The translations under genes were made by a program, and so were the position numbers. The notes beneath the pieces were generated by a model, which was given only the letters and a program-made list of their open reading frames with translations, searched no databases and was not told where the DNA came from. A stretch of 64,000 nucleotides of DNA from Rhynchopus sp. YZ270_cl-10 (Eukaryota > Euglenozoa > Diplonemea > Diplonemida > Diplonemidae), in assembly GCA_964035575.1 (NCBI GenBank), contig OZ037849.1, positions 124,001-188,000 of the forward strand. Direction: 5' to 3'. Positions 30,044 to 40,101 of the stretch are shown in pieces (the first letter of the stretch is position 1; each line of letters begins with the position of its first letter).

Positions 30044-32098
30044 CTACATGGTCAAGCTTGCGGGGGAAGCTTCGCACTCATACACCCCCGGATGCCGGCT
30101 CGGGTGCAGCGCACCTGCAAGCGACGCAGGCAGTGCAGTGCCCTGGGGTGGCTCGTACAGGCACACCTTCCCCTCGTCGACAGCCTCCTCGCACAGCGTC
30201 CAGCTCCGGTGCACAGACGGCCCCATCACAGTCATGAAGCGCTGTGTGCGTGTCCCCACATCGCCGTGCTCCACAGGACCACTCGCAAGCCCTGCCCCCG
30301 CAACAGACGTGCCGTCGTGCAGGCGCTGCACGAAGCGCACAGCGTTCTCCGCATGTGCCTGTGTTGCACGGGTCAGGTTCCACCCAACACACACACGGCT
30401 CCCAAGCAGCGACACAAGCGCACCTCCACTCTGGTCCAGCGCCACCGTCAGTGCTGCAATGCCAATGTTCATGTCGTGCAGCGCACTCCCGTGGTCAGGG
30501 CTGTTCACACTCACCTGCACAACACCGATCGTCGCAGCTGCCGAGTAGCGTGCTTGGGCAAGTGTCTCGCACAACGTCTGTCCGGTGAAATCCATCACAG
30601 TGTCGCCTGTGGGAAGCAGGCCGGCTTCAAGGGGTGTGTACTTCCGTCCCGCAAGCGACAAAGGCCACAGGCAGCGCATGTCAACAGGCTCAGACACACC
30701 CTTCAGCTCAAGAGACTCGACGTCGCCCACAGCAGCATCGCAACCCTTGCTACAAGTGTCCCACAGGTCAGAAGGCACAGCCACAGCACCAGGCTTGCAT
30801 GTGCTCTCAACACGGGCAGCAACGTTCACTGTGTGGCCAAAGTAGTCTGTCCGTCCCGTCAGTGCGTTCTGCTCCACAGTCACAGGGCCTGTGTTCACAC
30901 CAATGCGCACAGTCAGTCCTCCCCAAAGTGAGCCCTGTTCAGCACAGATTGGTGCATCCTCAAGTAGCGAATCAGGCCAGACAGCTTCACGCAGGAGTTC
31001 GTGCACACGCAGACCGAAGTTCACCCCGTCCTGTGTTGATGCGAAGGCAATCATAAAAGCGTCGCCGATTGTCTTCACTTCGTACCCACCAAAGGCCTGC
31101 ATCACCTCACGCATCACAGAGTTGTGGATCTTCAGCCCAGCACGCATCCCTTCAGGTGCATGTTCCCAGATCGTCGTCGAAGAACGGATGTCTGTGAACA
31201 CAATTGTTGCTGTCTCGCTTTCGACCCCAGGTGGGCCAAAGGACACACGGCTCCCTTCGTCCTCCATCTCGTCAAACAGCGCAGCAGGGAGGTAGGGCCG
31301 GTACATACGCAGGTTCCGCTCCATTGTCTGCAGCGTCTCGTACATCTGCTCGGGGAGCTCCGCCTCACGCATCTTGAGCATGCGTGCCACACCGTCGACG
31401 TCGTACTTTGCGAGCAACGACGCAATCTCCTGCACAGCGTTGATCGTCCGCTCCATTGATGCTTGCTCCTTCAGGATCTCACGAGCGAAGCCACGCGTCG
31501 CCAGGAAGTCGAGGAGGAAGATCTGCAGCGCGAGGAACAGGAACACTATCTTGTCGCTGCGCTCGCAGGGCGGCGTCTCGCAGTCGATGATCTTCATGAT
31601 GATATCCCTCCTCTTCTCTGCCGAGAACTGCCCCGGCACGTCGAACAACCCGAACCTGAACCTTTCCTCCATCGCCATCACAATCAACCACATCACAGTA
31701 AAGCACACGACACACATGCTGTACCGCGTAGGCACCTGCAGCACTAATAGAAAATCCACCACCAAGACCATCAGCGGCCAGAACTCCCACCCAAACGAGC
31801 GCGCGCTGAAGTCCGCCAAGAGCACCAAAGCCGCATACGCATACGCCACGCCCACAATGAGGGGCACCGTGACCCGGTAGCGGCAGAGCACTGCAAGCAC
31901 AGCAAACAGCGAGACCACTGCCACCGAGACCACATTCACAGTAAAGAGCGCAGACCCGTCCTCCTTGAGCGCCTCAGGCAGTATGAGAGACGAGAACACC
32001 AGACACGCGCATGTGGACGCAAAGAAGAGTACCCGTTTCCTTTTCTCAACAGGACCGATTCTGCCGTCAAGGGAGAGAACATTGTGTATCCAGCCCAT
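30044..32098 (-). CDS. Membrane class III adenylyl cyclase AC-B
   Basis: This predicted 684-residue enzyme makes cAMP from ATP. Six hydrophobic segments (about 24-40, 52-72, 79-95, 106-121, 127-143, 184-199) are followed by a helical linker (SMERTINAVQEIASLLAKYD, about 214-233). A complete cyclase domain (about 295-475) comes next. Metal-binding Asp303 (VFTDIR) and Asp346 (KTIGD), transition-state Asn425 and Arg429 (VNVAAR), and the adenine-selecting Lys342 and Asp418 pair are all present. One domain carries the full set, so a homodimer is expected. A second cyclase-like domain (about 515-640) lacks all these residues. The gene is intronless. Its 3' two thirds is nearly identical in DNA to AC-C and AC-D, while the membrane half and last 20 residues differ. 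The start is supported by the MGWIHNVLSLDG alignment with the paralogues. Confidence 0.93.
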   Translation of the reverse strand: MGWIHNVLSLDGRIGPVEKRKRVLFFASTCACLVFSSLILPEALKEDGSALFTVNVVSVAVVSLFAVLAVLCRYRVTVPLIVGVAYAYAALVLLADFSARSFGWEFWPLMVLVVDFLLVLQVPTRYSMCVVCFTVMWLIVMAMEERFRFGLFDVPGQFSAEKRRDIIMKIIDCETPPCERSDKIVFLFLALQIFLLDFLATRGFAREILKEQASMERTINAVQEIASLLAKYDVDGVARMLKMREAELPEQMYETLQTMERNLRMYRPYLPAALFDEMEDEGSRVSFGPPGVESETATIVFTDIRSSTTIWEHAPEGMRAGLKIHNSVMREVMQAFGGYEVKTIGDAFMIAFASTQDGVNFGLRVHELLREAVWPDSLLEDAPICAEQGSLWGGLTVRIGVNTGPVTVEQNALTGRTDYFGHTVNVAARVESTCKPGAVAVPSDLWDTCSKGCDAAVGDVESLELKGVSEPVDMRCLWPLSLAGRKYTPLEAGLLPTGDTVMDFTGQTLCETLAQARYSAAATIGVVQVSVNSPDHGSALHDMNIGIAALTVALDQSGGALVSLLGSRVCVGWNLTRATQAHAENAVRFVQRLHDGTSVAGAGLASGPVEHGDVGTRTQRFMTVMGPSVHRSWTLCEEAVDEGKVCLYEPPQGTALPASLAGALHPSRHPGVYECEASPASLTM

Positions 32099-32850
32099 CC
32101 CGTGTTAGCCCTGTTTAAAAAGAAACTGTGGGGAGGGAGAAGGTGGGTGCAAACGCCGCACCATACAGGTGGACGCAGGTGTCGGTGTGGAGTAGGGAGG
32201 GTTGTAAGGAGGAAATAAGATGTGGATGGTGAGTCCCGTATCCTGCAGCTGCCACTGAGTGCAATGCTTTGGCTGTGTTGGTTGGGTCACGTTGTGGTGT
32301 GGAAGAGGGTGGGAAATGAGTAAAAAAAGGGGAGTGCTGTGAGGTGGTTGTAATGGCGAAGCAGGTTCGGCACTTTCTTTGTTTTTGAATAATTGAATAA
32401 TTGATAACGTGTTGACACCTCACTTTTTTGCTCGTGTGAGCTCCACAAAGCCGTTCCTCACCTATCTCTCTCGTTTCGTGGATACCGTTACTACTTTTTT
32501 TTAGAGCTAGCTGGATTTGTGCAGCCGACACAAGCAAGCAGTCTGTACTGCACAGGTGTCACTCTCGCGTAAAAAAGAAACAAAAAAAGAAAAATTGAAA
32601 TATCTCGTTGGAATGAAGACACAAAATATGTCCACCTTTTGTCGCTCCTTTTTACGAAGCGATCACACAATACAGCGTGGGCCTAGCACGCCTGAAAAAA
32701 TGCTTGGCTGGAAAATGCATCTGAAGCGCACTCGGGAATACTTATGTTTAAGTACACCTCAGCCGCGCCTCAGCCGCCTTAGCTAGGTCGATTCGGCCTC
32801 GTTGCATAGTATGTTTACTATGCTGGGACGGAATAAAACTGGGACGCACC
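32099..32850 (-). promoter_or_regulatory. AC-B upstream region conserved with AC-C
   Basis: About 32215-32665 aligns with 42440-43222 upstream of AC-C: GAGTCCCGTATCC, CACTGAGTGCAATGCT, GGTTGTAATGGCGA, ACAAGCAAGCAGTCTG, TATGTCCACCTTTTGTCGC. Either promoter and 5' leader were duplicated with the gene, or they are kept by selection. I cannot assign a transcription start. Confidence 0.55.
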
Positions 32851-32852
32851 AA

Positions 32853-32884
<32 letters not shown>

Positions 32885-32888
<4 letters not shown>

Positions 32889-32945
32889 GGACCATATTCT
32901 GCGCAAGAATGACCCCTATTTAGTTATCAAACACACACACACACA
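32885..32945 (+). repeat. CA-tail motif T1 copy
   Basis: TTGGGACCATATTCTGCGCA, AGAATGACCCCTATTTAG, TTATCAAACACACAC. A (CA)n run lies on both sides. Confidence 0.75.
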
Positions 32946-33010
32946 CCATCCCGGAACGTCCCTGTTTTATTCCTTCCCAGAATATTTCTGGTGGTGTTCT
33001 TTCATGGGGG

Positions 33011-33816
33011 GGGGGGTCCGACTCCCTAGTAAAATTTTGTCCGGTTTTTAATTTTTTCACCATTAGGCCATTTCCCGGGCACCCCCGGGTGAATCCTGCC
33101 CCCAAAATAGGGTTTCTGGGCCCTGTGGGGCTAAATTCACCCTCTAGGTACCCCAAAATATGAAAAAAATTGAAAAATATGGTGAAAATAGGCTATTTTA
33201 GCCTTAGGCAAAATGGCCGGTTTTTGACTAAAAATGGTGTCTCCAAAAAAAAAATCAAAAAAAGCCCAAAAAATAGACGAAAAAGGGCGTCTCTGGACAC
33301 AATTTCGACGGAAATACGTGGCTTGAGTCAATTACAACCGGTTTTTCACACTTTAGACAATTTTGCGACGCCTTGTTTGTGTTTTTCTTGTCCCCGGTCC
33401 AACCCCGGTCCAACCCCGGTCCACCTCATGCGTTTTTTCACCTAAAAACACAAAAAAACGTCAAAAAAATTGTCAAAAGGGTGAAACCCTGTTTTCAATT
33501 GACTCAAAACACATTTTTGGGTCGAAATTGTGTCCAGACACGCCTTTTTTCGTCTATTTTTTGGGCTTTTTTTTGATTTTTTGGAAATTTGGTCAAAATC
33601 GGCTATGTTGCCCAAAAGGCCAAAATAGCCTATTTTTCACCATATTTTTCAATTTTTTCCATATTTTGGGGTACCTAGAGGGTGAATTTAGCCCCACAGG
33701 GCCCAGAAACCCTATTTTGGGGGCAGGATTCACCCGGGGGTGCCCGGGAAATGGCCTAATGGTGAAAAAATTAAAAACCGGACAAAATTTTACTAGCTAG
33801 GGAGTCGGACCCCCTA
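33011..33816. mobile_element. Foldback element with arms of about 300 bp
   Basis: The left arm (33011-33316) and right arm (33524-33816) are inverted copies, starting GGTCCGACTCCCTAG and including GGGTGAATTTAGCCCCACAG and CCTATTTTCACCATA. About 200 bases with three GGTCCAACCCC units lie between. No transposase is seen. A diverged fragment of the arm occurs near 8550-8590. Target duplication is obscured by poly-G. Confidence 0.85.
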
Positions 33817-33835
33817 CCGGGGGGGGGGGGGGGGG

Positions 33836-34893
33836 CAGTGTTGGCAGAGTACGTGTACGTTGTACTTTTTGTACTTTGTACTTTTGTACTTTTTGACGTA
33901 CTTTTTGGCGCCCAAATCCGTACTTTATGACCCTATATTTTACCCTGGGAATTCGAAGCAAAATCCGTATTTCCCCTCTCTTCACCCCAATCACACTCAA
34001 AAAAGGTTTTTTGTTATTCAATGGTGTTCCGGAGAGGGCCCATATTGACATGTCCTTGACATGTCCCCGACAGTGGGGGGTGTCATTTTGTAATTTGCTT
34101 AAGAGTGGGTTTTGTTTTTGCCCGGGAAAATCACCCACTAAGGAAGGGGTAGTGCTCAAAACCGCCCGAAGTCTGGAAGTGGCCGTCTTCTGGGCTATGT
34201 AGGCATCATAGGTGGTGCCTACTAGTGGTCTGAGCACACGGAGTTGCGACAACTCGGCCATAGTACCATAGTACCATAGTACCATAGTACCATAGTACCA
34301 TAGTACCATAGTACCATAGTACCATAGTACCATAGTACCATAGTACCATAGTACCATAGTACCATAGTACCATAGTACCATAGTACCATAGTACCATAGT
34401 ACCATAGTACCATAGTACCATAGTACCATAGTACCATAGTACCATAGTACCATAGTACCATAGTACCATAGTACCATAGTACCATAGTACCATAGTACCA
34501 TAGTACCATAGTACCATAGTACCATAGTACCATAGTACCATAGTACCATAGTACCATAGTACCATAGTACCATAGTACCATAGTACCATAGTACCATAGT
34601 ACCATAGTACCATAGTACCATAGTACCATAGTACCATAGTACCATAGTACCATAGTACCATAGTACCATAAGGTCGCCCAGAGCCCACCACGCGCACATT
34701 CTTGAGAAGCCGTTTATAGCTCTGTGCACTGAGCATTTTCCGTACTGCCAACACTGCCCCCAAACCTTTTTTTTTGCCCCCACACTGGTACACCAGCTGC
34801 ACAAACCCGGCCACAAACCCAGATGTACTTTTTGTGTATTTTTTGTACTTTTTACGTACTTTTTGAAATTGGACACGTACTCTGCCAACACTG
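33836..34893. mobile_element. Terminal-inverted-repeat element holding a CATAGTAC satellite
   Basis: The ends are perfect 20-bp inverted repeats, CAGTGTTGGCAGAGTACGTG, embedded in poly-G on both sides. Inside each end are GTACTTTTT-type tracts. Another copy of the end sequence lies inverted at about 34738-34760, suggesting nesting or end duplication. The CAGTG terminus recalls hAT elements; the poly-G flanks do not allow a firm target duplication. No transposase. Confidence 0.7.
34259..34670. repeat. (CATAGTAC)n octamer satellite, about 51 copies
   Basis: A perfect 8-bp head-to-tail array. The open frames it creates on the minus strand are not genes. Confidence 0.98.
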
Positions 34894-36114
34894 CGGGGGG
34901 GGGGGGGGGGGGGGGGGGGGGAGGGGGTAGAGCTGTACAAGGGGATGCAAATAAAGGGTTGTGTGTCATGTTTATTGCAAAACGCGTAAATTTACGGGTT
35001 TGCGGGTTTGCGCATCAGCAGCAAGCAGACTACAAACTAACCACTGCGCAGCCAAAAATACAAAAACAAAAACTAAACGTCACCAAAAAATAGAATTTTA
35101 CTTCAGAAATATGACGAATAAAACTAAAACGAAGGGAAAACATAACTGTTTTCGTCTATTCACTCTGCAAATGTGTTTTTCTTATTGTTTACACTGCATA
35201 AGTTGCGGGAAACCCTTTTGGTTGAGTGATAGACAGAAGCGTTCTGCCACAGTTGAGTTTTGTGGTAAAACAAATACTATGAAAACAAAAATCTATGTGC
35301 AGCAAATCTCCAATACACATTAGCATGACATCGGGATTCCGTTGTCTCACGGTTCCATTGCGTATCGAGGTGCAGGGCGTTCGCTATCGCCATCGTTTTT
35401 TCCTGATCGTGGCGAAATGCCAAAAAACCCGAAATTTTTGCTTTTTTACTAGTGCTTAAAATAGGTCAAAAAAAATTTTCCCGCCGGAGAGAAGCTAGTT
35501 CGTGGGGGTGAATCCCCGGTACTGAGTGGTCGAAAAAAAATTGCGATTTGCGCGTGATCCCTTCCCCAGCACTAAAACCAGCAAAACGATGGAGAATTTC
35601 ATCAATCCCCCCCTCACTGAGGGTCTCTTTGTGCTGTTTAATCAAACAGATGTACAAGAGAGAGGCATCTGTCATATGAGACTTCATCCTTAGTTTGATT
35701 ATTTTCAATCAACTAAAACGTCTCTCTGCCGTTGAAGGTAGAGTTGACACGAGTAGTGACACCTTCTATAACAGGGGGTACGGGACACCTTCAGCAGACT
35801 GCAGGATTGAGGAGCGAGCGGGAGTGCTGGGGAAACTTACTTTCACGGCAGGCGGGTTTGCGGATGATTTTGAGTACAGTGGACACCCCCTCTGCGACCC
35901 CCCCTCCGGGGGGGTCGACAGGTTGGGGGGGAGAAATCTCTCTCTCATTTTTTTTTCCCCCCCTTTTTTTTTTTATTTATTTATTTATTTATACAGGGTT
36001 TCGCCCCGGTGGGGCGAAGCCCTGGGGCGAAATAAAATGTCATTTTTTCAGGAAAAGATTTTTTTAACGAAAAAAAATATTTTTCGCCCCGGGGCGAACG
36101 CCCTGTCGAGGTGT

Positions 36115-36154
<40 letters not shown>

Positions 36155-36216
36155 TGTGACCACCCAAACCGATTCTCCGAGGTTCTTCCGTGGTTCTTCC
36201 GTAGGTACTCCGGTAA
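34894..36216. other. Intergenic, no gene seen
   Basis: It starts in a poly-G run (34895-34920). It has a short stretch shared with 46631-46660 (TGTGGTAAAACAAATACTAT, 35261-35280), a CCCCCCTCCGGGGGGG hairpin near 35898, GGGGCGAA-type inverted repeats (36003-36100), and a run of about 33 A at 36116-36150. Confidence 0.6.
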
Positions 36217-37196
36217 GGGGGGTATACTTTTTTTTTGTTGTTTTCGGTTTTCGCCACCCGGGGGGCTTCGAGACCTGGCAACCGCACACGTACCTTCAGG
36301 TTGTGTAAAAGTGATTTTGCTGACCAAAACATAAAAGTAACAACCAAAAAAAAAAAAACGAAAAATGAATTTTCTAAAGCAAACTGACGATGTTGGCCGT
36401 GCAGTCGGACACAGGCCCCTCGACAGTATACACAGTATACACAGTATACACAGTATACACAGTATACACAGTATACACAGTATACACAGTATACACAGTA
36501 TACACAGTATACACAGTATACACAGTATACACAGTATACACAGTATACACAGTATACACAGTATACACAGTATACACAGTATACACAGTATACACAGTAT
36601 ACACAGTATACACAGTATACACAGTATACACAGTATACACAGTATACACAGTATACACAGTATACACAGTATACACAGTATACACAGTATACACAGTATA
36701 CACAGTATACACAGTATACACAGTATACACAGTATACACAGTATACACAGTATACACAGTATACACAGTATACACAGTATACACAGTATACACAGTATAC
36801 ACAGTATACACAGTATACACAGTATACACAGTATACACAGTATACACAGTATACACAGTATACACAGTATACACAGTATACACAGTATACACAGTATACA
36901 CAGTATACACAGTATACACAGTATACACAGTATACACAGTATACACAGTATACACAGTATACACAGTATACACAGTATACACAGTATACACAGTATACAC
37001 AGTATACACAGTATACACAGTATACGGGCGGTTCATTTTTTTTTCAAGGGATTTTTTCCGTTATTTTCGCGCGAAAATGCCATTTTTGGCACGTTTCAAC
37101 CAATACAAACCCGTGGTGACCTCTCTCAGTCAAATTTGTGGTCATTTCCCCCTTGTGACAGAAACCGAGAACAACAAAAAAAAAGTATACCCCCTA
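36217..37196. mobile_element. Inverted-repeat unit enclosing an AGTATACAC satellite
   Basis: GGGGGTATAC, nine T and GTTGTT at 36217-36250 recur inverted at 37153-37196. Outside, about 40 bases (TCTCCGAGGTTCTTCCGTGG and following) at 36174-36215 are repeated directly at 37202-37243. The repeat structure is clear; whether it is a mobile element is inference. Confidence 0.5.
36424..37025. repeat. (AGTATACAC)n nonamer satellite, about 67 copies
   Basis: A perfect 9-bp array containing the palindrome GTATAC. A nonamer keeps one frame of three residues on each strand; the resulting ORFs are artefacts. Confidence 0.98.
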
Positions 37197-37257
37197 GCAG
37201 TTCTCCGAGGTTCCTCCGTGGTTCTCCCGTGGGTTCCCCGTACCCCTTGAATCACAC

Positions 37258-37291
<34 letters not shown>

Positions 37292-37548
37292 CTGTGGTTC
37301 ATGGGTGTTCCTAAGACGGAATACGAATACCACTTTTGGGATCGTGCACTTTTTTTTCTACAGGGATTCCCTTAGGGAAGAAAAAAAAGAGCAGACGGGT
37401 AACTAAGAGACTTTAGAACGGTCATTTTCACTGAGTGAGGTGCCCGTGAACTGGGATGGAATGAAACAACACAAAAAAGACATTTTTCTCCTTGTAGGAC
37501 GAACCCCCAAATAAAATTTTCGCCTCCGGCGGACACCCCCTTTCCTCC

Positions 37549-37785
37549 ACTGTGTACTGTGTACTGTGTACTGTGTACTGTGTACTGTGTACTGTGTACT
37601 GTGTACTGTGTACTGTGTACTGTGTACTGTGTACTGTGTACTGTGTACTGTGTACTGTGTACTGTGTACTGTGTACTGTGTACTGTGTACTGTGTACTGT
37701 GTACTGTGTACTGTGTACTGTGTACTGTGTACTGTGTACTGTGTACTGTGTACTGTGTACTGTGTACTGTGTACTGTGTACTGTG
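37549..37785. repeat. (TGTGTAC)n heptamer satellite, about 34 copies
   Basis: A perfect 7-bp array. Unlike the four neighbours, I find no inverted repeats around it. Confidence 0.97.
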
Positions 37786-38880
37786 CAGTTATGCAGCCAC
37801 GCCAATTTTTTTTATAGTACCACCGCTGAACGCTCGGGTTACCAAAAATTCAAATAAGACCAGTTTTGGGGTGTTTTGACCCTGTTTTTGACCCCCAAAG
37901 GGGAAGCCCACCCAAAGAAAAATAGTGGAATACGGACCCGATTTTTCCCTGAAAACCCCCGGAATACGGAACACCCATGCTGTGGTTATTGACGCAGGCA
38001 CCTCCGACTGACCCGCTGTACGATGCCAGCCATCCGGATGAAAGCACAAGTACCCTGCGTCCTAAGTAAACGTAAAAAGGAAACCTAATGACTTGCCCGT
38101 ACCGTAAGAGAACGAGGGCGGAACACAACCGCTCATCGGCCAAAAAAAAAAAAATGATAATTTTATATGCCACCAGCACAGGGTAGTGGTCACAATTTTC
38201 CTTCACAGGATCCATAAAAGAGGGCAAAGTAATAGTGAGCGAAAGAGAGGTCTTGTTTGAGTGTCGACTACTATCACTAGATAGCAGCCAGTAGTGGAGA
38301 TCAAAAGGGGGGGAAAGTCAATTTCATATACTTTTCCATTCGAGAAAGCAAAAAAAATTCCCTCATACTGGGTGGGGTGAATGCCACTCACAGGACCCAT
38401 GAGAGAGGTGAGTAGAGATATCAAGAGGAATAAGAAAGAATTAGAAGGGCCGAACTTTGATAGCAAATAGATGGTTGTCATATACGTTCAAAGAGAGAGT
38501 ACAAAGGACGTTCCATAAGGTCCAAACCTATTTTATATTTGTTGCAAAAGAAGAGGTGAAAAAGAAGAGAAAAAAAAAAAAAGCATGTGTCTCATACTCG
38601 GTAGCCCGCCTGAGTCCGGCGGGTGTAGTTGAGACGGAGAAGGACTATGGCGTACTTTGAAAGTCTGCCTCAAGTCCGCCCGAGTTTTGGCGAACTTGAA
38701 ACGGACCCGGGCTGAGTCTGGGCGGACTCAGTCAAAAGTCCGCCTCAAGTCCGTCTCAACTCGGCGGGTCTTGGTGGAAATTTTTTTTTTGGCGGACGAA
38801 GTATGTTGTCCCCGTAAATAAACATTCAAATAAGAAGAAAAAGGAAAGCCTCATAAGCCTACCGTGTTTAGTCAGTTTTA

Positions 38881-38927
<47 letters not shown>

Positions 38928-38934
38928 GAATAAT
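37786..38934. other. Intergenic, repeats only
   Basis: No gene. Contains the 60-bp structured repeat (37992-38068), a fragment of the 15098 repeat (38089-38137), an imperfect inverted repeat of GTTGAGACGGA type (38597-38770) and a run of about 46 A (38881-38926). Confidence 0.6.
37992..38068 (+). repeat. 60-bp structured repeat, copy 2 with closed stem
   Basis: GACGCAGG at the start pairs perfectly with CCTGCGTC at the end. The interior keeps GGCACCTCCGACTGACCC, GTACGATGCCAGCC and ATCCGGATGAAAGC. This is the best-folded of three copies. Confidence 0.7.
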
Positions 38935-39692
38935 CAGGGCTCTCAAGATCCTCCACGAAAAAAGCAGAATTTTCGAAATGAGGAGGATTTTATTTTTGCA
39001 AAAAAAACCCCAAAAAAAAAATTTCCCCCCCGCAACAAGCGGTCGTCGCGCGCTTCGCGCGCGCCTCCCTGACAGCCACAGAGCGGAGAGGCGGGTCAAT
39101 TTTGCGAGGTAATAAAAAACGGAAATCTAATCCTTTCTCTTGCACCATACGCTCCACGAACCGTACAAAACCAATACGTCTTCCAGAAGCAGGGGCTGAT
39201 GCAACGGCGGGTAATTTTTTAAAAACGGCAAAAATTTTGCAGCTTTGGTCAAGTTGTATTTTTTGGCTGCAAAATGCAAGGGTATCCAAAGACATTGCCA
39301 ACTCTATTTTTTTGCGGAGCAAAAAAATTAATATAAATGGCGCCGCAGGCGAAAAAAAAATTAGGGTACGGTGTAAGAATGCTTCCTTTTACACCACAGA
39401 ATCACTCAACGAACCCTTTTTTTTGAATAGCAAAAAATGAAAATGGCGCCGCAGGCAGAATTTTTTTAAGGTGCAGCCCTGGACGGTGCATACAGGCTCG
39501 GGAAAATATTGGCTCCCTCGGGGGAGACAAAGTGACCCCCACTATAAAACCCCTAGGAGGATAATCCTCCACCCGAGCCCGCCAAAAAAAAAAAAAAAAT
39601 GGAGGAAATCCTCCACCAAAAAAGCCTGAAAAAAAAAAAAAAAGCCCCTGGAGGAAATATCCTCCCCTACGTGGAGGATCTTGAGAGCACTG
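38935..39692 (-). mobile_element. hAT-like MITE, copy 2 (inverted)
   Basis: 758 bp with ends CAGGGCTCTCAAGATCCTCC and CAGTGCTCTCAAGATCCTCC, and a perfect 8-bp target duplication CGAATAAT (38927-38934 and 39693-39700). It is inverted relative to the copy in the vWA intron and close to full-length identity with it. Confidence 0.93.
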
Positions 39693-39705
39693 CGAATAAT
39701 GGGGG

Positions 39706-40040
39706 AGCGGCAGGTGGGAGGGAAATTCAGAAGAGCGCAGGAATGTTTAAACCATAGTGCCAACTTTTCTCTCTCCAGGACGTGCGTTCCAAAAGGAGGT
39801 GGCATTCAAGGGGGGTAGAAACAAAAGAGCTGAGCACAGCACATCCACTGATCGCTTGACAGAACGGGGATTACTGTCGGATGCAGTCAAAATGGTGCTA
39901 CTTAAGTTTGCCGGCACACAGACGCTTGAGACAACAGGGGAACAATAGCCAGAATACAATGAATTTCCGTTCGCTTTCAACATTGAAGGAAAGGGGGAAA
40001 CAAATGACGCAACACTGAACGGACCTCATTGTGACACACA
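39706..40040 (+). repeat. Dispersed repeat shared with 47020-47575
   Basis: Shared blocks: CGCTTGACAGAACGGGGATT, ACTGTCGGATGCAGTCAAAA, TTTGCCGGCACACAGACGC and CAATAGCCAGAATACAATGA. The copy ends near the AC-C stop codon. No coding potential is recognised. Confidence 0.75.
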
Positions 40041-40101
40041 GTGTGGATACGTCGTTCATGGTGCTGCAATACATCCCCTTCTGCGTGTCTGTAGGACTCA
40101 A

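Noticed and set aside
37992..38068. Self-cleaving ribozyme
   Set aside because: The stem and conserved core are suggestive, but the CTGATGA and GAAA elements of hammerheads are not arranged correctly and no other class fits.
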